Shown piece by piece: positions 57,108 to 64,000 of a stretch of DNA of 64,000 nt (the first letter of the stretch is position 1; each line of letters begins with the position of its first letter). This DNA is from Cupriavidus alkaliphilus (lineage in GTDB: Bacteria; Pseudomonadota; Gammaproteobacteria; Burkholderiales; Burkholderiaceae). Made by a program: the position numbers and the translations under genes. The stretch is taken from the NCBI RefSeq assembly GCF_900094595.1, contig NZ_FMAD01000007.1:186001-250000 (forward strand). The letters run 5' to 3'. The notes beneath the pieces were generated by a model, which saw only the letters and a program-made list of their open reading frames with translations, was not told the origin of the DNA and did no database searches.

Positions 57108-60100
57108 ATGTCCAGCCGCGCCCCACAACCCGCTGACGGTTCTCCCCCCAATGGCGGCGCGGGCGGGCACGAGGCCGCCACCACGCTGCCCGTTGCGCCC
57201 ACCGGTTCCCTTGGCATCGACACCCCTGACGCCCCCCGCCGGAGCTCCGCGTGGGCGCGCGCCGGGGCGCTGGGCCGGACCGCTGCCCGCGCCGCCGCGG
57301 CGGCCGTGCGCCATCAGTTCTGGCGCGGCCTGGGGCGCGCGCTGGTGCGCGTGGCCCTGGCGCTGGCCGTGCTGGCGCTGGCGGCAGGGCTGCTGATCCG
57401 CTTCGTGTTGTGGCCGCAGGCCTCCGCCGCGCGCGAGTGGCTGGAACAGCGCGGCTCGCAGGCGCTGTCGGCCCAGGTCAGCATCGGCTCGCTCGATACC
57501 TATTGGGACGGCTGGCACCCCGCCTTCCGCGCGCGCGGCCTGAGCGCGGTGGACGGCCAGCAGCGCGCGCTGCTGTCGGCGGCCACGCTCGACGGCAAGC
57601 TGGCGTGGCGTTCGCTGATCAGCATGAACCTGCAGTTCGTGAGCCTGAGCGCCAGCGGCACCGACATCCTGGTGCGCCGCACCGCCGAGGGGCGGCTGCT
57701 GGTCGCCGGCATGGTGGTCGATGCCACCGGCGGCCAGCAGGACGACGATCGCTTCCTGGGCTGGCTGATGTCGCAGGGGCGCGTGGCGCTGTCCGACGGC
57801 AAGCTGCGCTGGCTCGACGAAAAGGCGCGCCTGCCCCGGCTCGACATCGGCGAGATCCGCCTCGACACCCGCCGCGACGGCGCGCGCCACACCTTCCACC
57901 TGGAAGCGCGCTCGCCGGCACTGGGTCCGCGCCCGCTCGAGGTGCGCTCGGCCTTCCGCGACGACTACCTGCACAGCGCCGGCAACTGGCGCCACTGGAC
58001 CGGCCAGGCCACCTGGGACCTGGGCCAGTTGCAGCTGCCGGTGCTGCAGCGCTACCTGGCGATGTTCGAGCGTGTCGCCAGCGGCACCTTCAGCACCGAC
58101 GGCAGCATCGAATTCCGCCAGGGGCGCATCGTGCGCAGCCAGACCCGGCTGCGCGCCAGCGGTGTCGACCTGCAACTGGCCGGCGCCGCCGCGCCGCTGC
58201 GGCTGGCCAATGCGCAGGCCCTGCTGCTGCACCGCACCGAGCGCGACGGCAGCAACCTGCTGACCGTCGACACGCTGCTGTGGCAGCCGCTGCAGGCCCA
58301 GCAGCCGGCGGTGCCCGCCGACAGCCACGCACCCGCGGTGGCCGACGGCAGCTGGCGCGAAGGCATGCGCAAGGTCGCCATCGGCTGGGCCCGGGCCAAG
58401 GACGGCACCCTGAACAAGTTCTCGCTGAAGGCGCCCTCGCTGGACCTGAACACGGTGCGCGCGCTGGCCACCTCGATGCCGATCGACACCGCGGTGCTGC
58501 GCCAGTTGCGCGCGCTGCAGCCGGCCGGCCACCTCGACAACCTCAACGTCAGCTGGACCCGCGCGCGCGCCGGCATGCTCGAGCGCGGCGGCGGCAAGCC
58601 CCACTACAGCATCCAGGGCACGCTGCGCGATGTCTCCGTCAACGGCCAGCCCGCGGTGCCGGCGCTCGACGCCGCGGGGCATCCGCGCCTGGGCACGCCG
58701 GGCTTCTCGCACCTGTCCGGCACCTTCTCGCTCGACGACCAGCAGGGCAGCGCGCGCTTCGAGGGCAACGACGCGGCGCTGGTGCTGCCGGGGCTGTTCG
58801 AAGACCCGCGCTTGCCGTTCGACCAGATCGCCGGCGACGTGCGCTGGCAGCAGCGCGACGGCAAGCTCGCGGTGACGCTGGACGGCGTGCGCTTTGCCAA
58901 TGCCGACGCCGCCGGCTCGGTGCGCGGCACCTGGCGCGAAGGCGGCGATGGCGTCTCGGGCATCGCCGACCTCGCCGGCGAGATGACGCGCGCCAGGGTG
59001 GCGCGCGTGCCGCGCTACCTGCCGCTGAGCATTCCCGCCGCGACCCGCCACTACCTTTCCGGCGCGCTCACCGGCGGCGAGGCCGCCGGGGTCAGCTTCG
59101 TGCTGCGCGGCGACCTCGCGCACTTCCCGTTCCAGGCGCCGCACGAGAAGGCGGGCGAATTCCGCGTCGAGGTACCGATCGAACACGTCAGCTACCAGAT
59201 CGCGCCGCACGACGCCGGCCACGAGCCGGCCCACGGCGCCGCCGGTACATCGTCGTGGCCGGTGTTCACCGATATCGCCGGGCGCGTGGTGTTCGACCGC
59301 GGCGGCATGACCTTCCTGGCACGCCGCGCCACGGTGCAGGACATTGCCGGCGTCACGCTGCAGGATGTCAGCGGCCGCATCGACGACCTGAGCCCGCGCG
59401 GCAAGCTCGCCATCGACGGCAGCGCCACCGGGCCGGTGCAAGGCTTCGTGCGCTACATCAACGCCTCGCCGGTGCGCGAGTGGACCGGGCACGTGGCCGA
59501 CGCGGCCCGGGCCGGCGGCAACGGCGAGCTCAAGCTCAAGCTCGAGATGCCGCTCGAGCACGCCGACGCGGCCAAGGTCGATGGCCGCTTCCGCTTTCCC
59601 GGCAACGATGTCGTGCTCAGCCCGCAGCTGCCGCCGCTGGGCAATGCCAGCGGCGTCATCACCTTCAACGAGCGTGGCTTCGGGCTGGAGAACCTGCGCG
59701 CCCGCTTTCTTGGCGGCGAGCTGCGCCTTGCCGGCGGCACGCAGCCGGACGGCGCCACGCGCGTGAGCGCGACTGGGCAGGCCTCGGCCGCCGGGCTGCG
59801 CGAGGCCGCGGCGGGCACGGCGCTGGCGCCGCTGGCGGCGCGGATGGAAGGCAGCACCGGCTACAGCGCCGTGATCGGCGTGCGCGAGCGGCAGTTGCAG
59901 GTTCAGCTGCACTCTGATCTCAACGGCATGGCGCTGCAACTGCCGGCGCCTTTGGCCAAGGCCGCCGCGCCGTCATTGCCGCTGCGCGTGGAGTTGCGCC
60001 CGGCCGCGCCTGCGGCCAATGCCGCGCGTGCCGCCACCGACGAACTGGCGCTGCAGCTGGGCAATGTGCTCAACGCGCGCTACCTGCTGCGCCGCGATGG

Positions 60101-61442
60101 CAGTGGTAGCGGCAGCAGCGGCTTCGAAGTGCTGGCGGGCGGCATCGGCGTGCAGCAGGCGGCGCCGCTGCCGGCTGCCGGCGTCAGCGCCGCGGCCACC
60201 TTCGACCAGCTCGATATCGATGCCTGGCGCGCGGCCTTTGCCGGGGGCGGCGCCGGTGCGGGCGCCAGCGAGTCGCCCTCGCCGTTCCTGCCCAACCGCA
60301 TCGCGCTGCGCGCGCGCACGCTGCATGGCATGGGCCGCACGCTGGACGAGGTCGCGCTCGACGCCAGCCGCGAAGCCGATGGCTGGAACGCCAGGGTCGA
60401 CTCGCGCCAGATCGCCGGCGCGGCGCAGTGGCGCCCGGGCGCGACGCCTGCCGCCGGTTCGCTGCGCTTGCGCCTGGCGCGCCTGAACGTGCCCGATGCC
60501 AATGACGAGCACAACGTGGTCGATGCGCTGGCCAGCAGCATCGACACCTTGCCCGCGATCGACCTGGTCGCCGACCAGTTCATGCTGCGCGGCCACGACT
60601 TCGGCAAGCTCGAGGTCAAGGCGCATACCGACACCGGTGCCGGCGGCACCGATCCGGTCTGGACCCTGGACAAGCTGCAGATCGAACAGCCCGGCGCCAC
60701 CCTGACCGGCAACGGCAGCTGGCGCGTGCCGCGCCGCCTGCGCGCCGACGCCAGCGCCGAGCGCCGCACGCTGCTGTCGTTCGCCATCGACGTGCGCGAT
60801 GCCGGCGCGACGCTGGACCGGCTGGGGCTGCCGCATACCCTCAGCGACGGCAAGGGCAAGCTCGAGGGCCGCGTGGCGTGGCGCGGCTCGCCGCTGTCGA
60901 TCGACTACCCCACGCTGACCGGCAAGCTGTCGCTGGACCTGGAGAACGGCCAGATCCTCAGCGTCGATCCGGGCGCGGCGCGCCTGCTCGGCGTGCTCAG
61001 CCTGCAGGGCCTGCTGCGCTTTGCCACGCTGGACTTCCGCACGCTCTCGGGGCGCGGGCTGCTGTTCGACCGCATCACCGGCACCGGCACCATCGAGAAC
61101 GGCGTCGGCACGATCCAGGACTTCCGGCTGCGCAGCCCGCAGATCATCGCCAGCATGAGCGGCACCGCCAACCTGCTGCGCGAGACCCAGGACCTGCAGG
61201 TCGAGGTGGTGCCGCGCATCAACGCCACCACCACGTCGATCGCGGCCGCCTTTATCAACCCGGCACTGGGCATCGGCACGCTCGCCGCGCAACTGCTGTT
61301 CGCCGACGAGTTCTCCAAGATGTTCACCCAGCACTACCGCATCTCGGGCAGCTGGGCCAACCCACAGGTCGGCAAAGTGGAGGACAATAAGGCGCAAGGC
61401 CCAACCTTCCAGAACCGCGCGGACCCGGCCTTCCCGCGCTAG
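57108..61442 (+). CDS. Giant AsmA-family protein, YhdP-like (DUF3971)
   Basis: The 1444-residue protein has a disordered Pro/Gly N-terminus, one transmembrane helix (ALVRVALALAVLALAAGLLI, about residues 85-104) and a very long periplasmic beta-rich domain ending RADPAFPR. The region WEQ-type DTYWDGWHPAFRARGLSAV and the AsmA-like C-terminus (PQIIASMSGTANLLRETQDL, QVEVVPRINATTTSI, AFINPALGIGTLAAQLLF) match YhdP. Such proteins bridge inner and outer membranes to move phospholipids. E. coli YhdP is about 1266 residues. A TTG six codons upstream is an alternative start. It is followed 17 bp later by the Nit hydrolase gene. Confidence 0.88.
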   Translation: MSSRAPQPADGSPPNGGAGGHEAATTLPVAPTGSLGIDTPDAPRRSSAWARAGALGRTAARAAAAAVRHQFWRGLGRALVRVALALAVLALAAGLLIRFVLWPQASAAREWLEQRGSQALSAQVSIGSLDTYWDGWHPAFRARGLSAVDGQQRALLSAATLDGKLAWRSLISMNLQFVSLSASGTDILVRRTAEGRLLVAGMVVDATGGQQDDDRFLGWLMSQGRVALSDGKLRWLDEKARLPRLDIGEIRLDTRRDGARHTFHLEARSPALGPRPLEVRSAFRDDYLHSAGNWRHWTGQATWDLGQLQLPVLQRYLAMFERVASGTFSTDGSIEFRQGRIVRSQTRLRASGVDLQLAGAAAPLRLANAQALLLHRTERDGSNLLTVDTLLWQPLQAQQPAVPADSHAPAVADGSWREGMRKVAIGWARAKDGTLNKFSLKAPSLDLNTVRALATSMPIDTAVLRQLRALQPAGHLDNLNVSWTRARAGMLERGGGKPHYSIQGTLRDVSVNGQPAVPALDAAGHPRLGTPGFSHLSGTFSLDDQQGSARFEGNDAALVLPGLFEDPRLPFDQIAGDVRWQQRDGKLAVTLDGVRFANADAAGSVRGTWREGGDGVSGIADLAGEMTRARVARVPRYLPLSIPAATRHYLSGALTGGEAAGVSFVLRGDLAHFPFQAPHEKAGEFRVEVPIEHVSYQIAPHDAGHEPAHGAAGTSSWPVFTDIAGRVVFDRGGMTFLARRATVQDIAGVTLQDVSGRIDDLSPRGKLAIDGSATGPVQGFVRYINASPVREWTGHVADAARAGGNGELKLKLEMPLEHADAAKVDGRFRFPGNDVVLSPQLPPLGNASGVITFNERGFGLENLRARFLGGELRLAGGTQPDGATRVSATGQASAAGLREAAAGTALAPLAARMEGSTGYSAVIGVRERQLQVQLHSDLNGMALQLPAPLAKAAAPSLPLRVELRPAAPAANAARAATDELALQLGNVLNARYLLRRDGSGSGSSGFEVLAGGIGVQQAAPLPAAGVSAAATFDQLDIDAWRAAFAGGGAGAGASESPSPFLPNRIALRARTLHGMGRTLDEVALDASREADGWNARVDSRQIAGAAQWRPGATPAAGSLRLRLARLNVPDANDEHNVVDALASSIDTLPAIDLVADQFMLRGHDFGKLEVKAHTDTGAGGTDPVWTLDKLQIEQPGATLTGNGSWRVPRRLRADASAERRTLLSFAIDVRDAGATLDRLGLPHTLSDGKGKLEGRVAWRGSPLSIDYPTLTGKLSLDLENGQILSVDPGAARLLGVLSLQGLLRFATLDFRTLSGRGLLFDRITGTGTIENGVGTIQDFRLRSPQIIASMSGTANLLRETQDLQVEVVPRINATTTSIAAAFINPALGIGTLAAQLLFADEFSKMFTQHYRISGSWANPQVGKVEDNKAQGPTFQNRADPAFPR

Positions 61443-61459
61443 AAGAAGATGCCGCGCCC

Positions 61460-62287
61460 ATGACACCAGCCAGCCCTGCCCCGTTCCGCGTTGCCGCCGT
61501 CCAGACCGTGACCGGCACGTCGCTAGACGCCAACCTGGCGCGCGCCGAGGCGCGCATCGCCGAAGCCGCCGCCGGCGGTGCCGAACTGGTGCTGCTGCCC
61601 GAATACTTCTGCATCATGGGCCGCGCCGAATCCGACAAGGTGGCGGTGCGCGAGCACGACGGCGACGGCCCGGTGCAGCAGTTCCTGGCCGACGCGGCGC
61701 GCCGCCATGGCATCTGGCTGGTCGGCGGCACGCTGCCGATGTGGTGCGACGACCCGCAGCGCGTGTACAACACCTCGCTCGCCTTCAACCCGCGCGGCGA
61801 GCGCATCGCGCGCTACGACAAGATCCACCTGTTCGGCTTCACTCGCGGCACCGAAAGCTATGACGAGTCCCGCACCATCCTGGCCGGGCGCTCGCCGGTC
61901 AGCTTCGACGCGCCGTGCGGCCGGGTGGCGATGTCGGTGTGCTACGACCTGCGCTTCCCGGAGTTGTACCGCGGCCTGGCCGCCGACGGCGGCACCAGCC
62001 TGATCCTGATGCCGGCCGCCTTCACCTACACCACCGGGCAGGCCCACTGGGAAATCCTGCTGCGCGCCCGTGCCATCGAAAACCAGTGCTATGTGCTGGC
62101 GGCGGCGCAGGGCGGCAAGCACGAGAACGGCCGTCGCACCTGGGGCCATTCGATGCTGGTGGACCCGTGGGGCGAAGTGCTGGCGATGCTGCCCGAAGGC
62201 GAAGGCGTGGTCGGCGGCGTGATCGACCCGGCGCGGCTGGAAGAAGTCCGGCAGAACCTCCCGGCATTGCGGCACCGGGTGCTGTAG
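61460..62287 (+). CDS. Nit-type carbon-nitrogen hydrolase (deaminated glutathione amidase)
   Basis: The 275-residue nitrilase-superfamily amidase has catalytic glutamate in LVLLPEYFCIMG, lysine in YDKIHLFGF, and nucleophilic cysteine in MSVCYDLRFPELYR. This E-K-C triad and the RGTESYDES and HENGRRTWGHSM segments identify the Nit1/NitB branch, which removes the amide from deaminated glutathione, a metabolite-repair reaction. It lies between the YhdP-like gene and tldD, both on the same strand, with 17 and 96 bp gaps. The yhdP-nit-tldD order is conserved in beta-proteobacteria. Confidence 0.92.
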   Translation: MTPASPAPFRVAAVQTVTGTSLDANLARAEARIAEAAAGGAELVLLPEYFCIMGRAESDKVAVREHDGDGPVQQFLADAARRHGIWLVGGTLPMWCDDPQRVYNTSLAFNPRGERIARYDKIHLFGFTRGTESYDESRTILAGRSPVSFDAPCGRVAMSVCYDLRFPELYRGLAADGGTSLILMPAAFTYTTGQAHWEILLRARAIENQCYVLAAAQGGKHENGRRTWGHSMLVDPWGEVLAMLPEGEGVVGGVIDPARLEEVRQNLPALRHRVL

Positions 62288-62383
62288 CATGTACGCAAGC
62301 GCGGGGGCCGATGGCGCCCTCGCCCACAGGATTGTTTGCCGCGCCGGCCAGCCCGCGCGGCACAAGGAAAAAAAGGACCTCTC

Positions 62384-63844
62384 ATGAACGCCGGCGATCT
62401 CGGAATCCGCAACCTGGCCACCGCGCAGCAACTGCTGCTGGCACCGTACGGCCTGGACGAAGCCAGGCTCCAGCGCGTGCTGGCCGATATCTTCACGCAC
62501 AAGGTCGACTACGCCGACCTGTACTTCCAGTACACCCGCAACGAGGCCTGGAGCCTGGAGGAAGGCATCGTCAAGTCGGGCAGCTTCAGTATCGACCAGG
62601 GCGTGGGCGTGCGCGCCGTCTCGGGCGACCGCACCGCCTTCGCGTATTCGGATGAAATCAGCCTGCCCGCGCTGTCGCAGGCGGCAGCCGCCACGCGCAC
62701 CATCGGCCGCGCCGGCAGCGGCCGCGTCAAGGTCGCCGGCGAGCTGGCCACGCACGCGGGGCGCAACCTGTACACGCCCAACGACCCGCTCGACTCGATG
62801 AGCGCGGCGGAAAAGGTGGCGTTGCTGGAGCGCATCGAGCGCATGGCGCGCGCCAAGGATCCGCGCGTGGTCCAGGTGATGGCGGGCCTGGCCGGCGAAT
62901 ACGACGTGGTGCTGGTGGCGCGCAGCGACGGCGTGATCGCCGCCGACGTGCGCCCGCTGGTACGGGTCTCGGTCACGGTGATCGCCGAACAGGGCGGGCG
63001 CCGCGAGATCGGCTCGTCCGGCGGCGGCGGCCGCTATGCCTACGGCTATTTCACCGACGACCTGCTGCAGCAGTACGTGGACGAGGCGGTGTCGTCGGCG
63101 CTGGTCAACCTCGATGCGCGCCCGGCCCCGGCCGGCGCCATGACCGTGGTGCTGGGCCCGGGCTGGCCCGGCGTGCTGCTGCACGAGGCGGTCGGCCACG
63201 GGCTTGAAGGCGACTTCAACCGCAAGGGCTCGTCGGCGTTCGCCGGCCGCATGGGCGAACGCGTCGCGGCCAAGGGCGTGACCGTGGTCGACGACGGCAC
63301 GCTGGCCAACCGCCGCGGCTCGCTCAACCTCGACGATGAAGGCAACCCGACCCAGTGCACCACGCTGATCGAGGACGGCATCCTGCGCGGCTACATCCAG
63401 GACACGCTCAACGCGCGCCTGATGAAAATGCCGGTCACCGGCAACGCGCGCCGCGAAAGCTATGCCGCGCTGCCGATGCCGCGCATGACCAACACCTACA
63501 TGCTCAACGGCGACAAGGACCCCCAGGAGATCATCGCCAGCGTCAAGCGCGGCCTGTATGCGGTCAATTTCGGCGGGGGCCAGGTCGATATCACCAACGG
63601 CAAGTTCGTGTTCTCGGCGAGCGAGGCCTACATGATCGAGGACGGCAAGATCACCTACCCGGTCAAGGGCGCGACCCTGGTCGGCAACGGCCCGGAATCG
63701 CTCAAGGACGTGACCATGATCGGCAACGACATGCGGCTGGATTCCGGCGTGGGCGTGTGCGGCAAGGAAGGCCAGAGCGTGCCGGTGGGCGTGGGCCAGC
63801 CGACGCTGCGCATCGAGAACATGACGGTGGGCGGGACGGCCTGA
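62384..63844 (+). CDS. tldD: Metalloprotease TldD
   Basis: The 486-residue subunit of the TldD/TldE (PmbA) protease degrades unfolded peptides, and in E. coli matures microcin B17 and supports CcdA turnover. The zinc motif is in [15 protein letters not shown] (HExxxH), with C-terminal residues in [20 protein letters not shown] and [20 protein letters not shown]. The start ATG 62384 follows AAGGAC; sixteen upstream in-frame codons are excluded. Length is normal (E. coli 481). Its partner PmbA is not in the window. Confidence 0.95.
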   Translation: MNAGDLGIRNLATAQQLLLAPYGLDEARLQRVLADIFTHKVDYADLYFQYTRNEAWSLEEGIVKSGSFSIDQGVGVRAVSGDRTAFAYSDEISLPALSQAAAATRTIGRAGSGRVKVAGELATHAGRNLYTPNDPLDSMSAAEKVALLERIERMARAKDPRVVQVMAGLAGEYDVVLVARSDGVIAADVRPLVRVSVTVIAEQGGRREIGSSGGGGRYAYGYFTDDLLQQYVDEAVSSALVNLDARPAPAGAMTVVLGPGWPGVLLHEAVGHGLEGDFNRKGSSAFAGRMGERVAAKGVTVVDDGTLANRRGSLNLDDEGNPTQCTTLIEDGILRGYIQDTLNARLMKMPVTGNARRESYAALPMPRMTNTYMLNGDKDPQEIIASVKRGLYAVNFGGGQVDITNGKFVFSASEAYMIEDGKITYPVKGATLVGNGPESLKDVTMIGNDMRLDSGVGVCGKEGQSVPVGVGQPTLRIENMTVGGTA

Positions 63845-63860
63845 GGCCGCTGGCTTGCTC

Positions 63861-63884
63861 CCCTCTCCCGCTTGCGGGAGAGGG
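63861..63884. repeat. REP-like intergenic palindrome, copy 2
   Basis: Arms CCCTCTCCCGC and GCGGGAGAGGG (11 bp, perfect) with a TT loop, 17 bp after the tldD stop. The core is shared with copy 1 at 18991-19027. Confidence 0.75.
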
Positions 63885-63938
63885 AGTACCCGGACGGCAA
63901 GCTCGAGGCCGCAGTTGCCGGCCACATGTCTCTCGGCC

Positions 63939-64000
63939 TCACGGCCGCACTTCATACACCAGATTGAACGGCGTCTGCGCCGCCCGCCGGAAGCCGCTGA
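63939..64000 (-). CDS. 3' end of an unidentified gene, truncated by the window
   Basis: One minus-strand frame ends at 63939-63941 with a C-terminus SGFRRAAQTPFNLVYEVRP. The residue mix looks like a real protein (Phe, Asn, Tyr, Val) and resembles some methyltransferase C-termini, but twenty residues are too few to name it. The alternative frames in this stretch are Arg-rich shadows or stop early. Confidence 0.45.
   Translation of the reverse strand, partial: SGFRRAAQTPFNLVYEVRP

Noticed and set aside
57084..59939. Very long minus-strand open frame (951 codons) opposite the YhdP-like gene
   Set aside because: It is a GC-driven shadow: Arg/His/Ala-rich, no family motif, and the plus strand carries a recognisable protein across the whole span.
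61523..63955. 810-codon minus-strand frame over the Nit hydrolase and tldD
   Set aside because: Shadow of two clear genes; its N-terminus includes the PLPQAGEG peptide produced by the palindromic repeat.

Overview
The window is a 64 kb stretch of high-GC chromosome (coding density above 90 %, third-position G/C bias, RBS-led genes on both strands) from a beta-proteobacterium of the Burkholderiaceae, most likely Cupriavidus. The strongest clues are an intracellular PHB depolymerase that matches my memory of Cupriavidus necator PhaZ1 almost residue for residue, including C183/D355/H388, plus the edd/hexR arrangement, a full isc operon, and the hrcA-nadK-recN and hslR-hemH neighbourhoods. I see no tRNA, rRNA, CRISPR array, insertion sequence or prophage gene. 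This is ordinary core chromosome with a few accessory islets.

Layout. 1-2.8 kb: alpha-E and circularly permuted ATP-grasp pair, gluconokinase. 2.9-6.1 kb: Entner-Doudoroff dehydratase edd divergent from its RpiR-type regulator hexR, with two palindromic operators between them. 6.1-11.5 kb: comEC, tatD-type DNase, lolD, lolC/E. 11.6-19 kb: an RpfE-like protein, recJ, a LysM lipoprotein with degenerate LytM domain, prfB with its programmed +1 frameshift, an SDR and lysS. 19.1-25.3 kb: the isc operon on the minus strand (iscR-iscS-iscU-iscA-DUF3565-hscB-hscA-fdx-iscX), with a promoter buried in two IscR type-1 sites. 25.3-30.8 kb: a Gcr-type membrane protein, a low-molecular-weight phosphatase, two small unknown genes, uvrB. 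30.9-36.2 kb: tyrB-type aminotransferase, phaZ, a TetR regulator, RnfB-like ferredoxin and nth. 36.1-40.2 kb: a TetR-controlled operon of Baeyer-Villiger-type monooxygenase, alpha/beta hydrolase and Coq4 homologue. 40.2-45.4 kb: nitroreductase, EamA exporter, DUF1841, outer-membrane phospholipase A, thioredoxin-like protein, grpE, a tiny membrane protein. 45.5-51 kb: hslR, hemH, hrcA, nadK, recN. 51-57 kb: a stand-alone protease-propeptide-like lipoprotein, a GlyGly-CTERM S8 protease, a rhombosortase and glnE. 57.1-64 kb: a giant AsmA/YhdP-like protein, a Nit hydrolase, tldD and the 3' end of an unidentified gene.

The most interesting system is at 51.0-53.9 kb. A secreted subtilisin carries its own propeptide and a C-terminal GlyGly-CTERM sorting signal. 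It is preceded by a lipoprotein that is little more than a second copy of that propeptide, and it is followed tail-to-tail by the rhomboid-family rhombosortase expected to process the sorting signal. The second is the TetR/BVMO/hydrolase/Coq4 operon with a perfect 9+9 bp palindrome over its apparent promoter. The control regions of edd/hexR and iscR are legible at base level.
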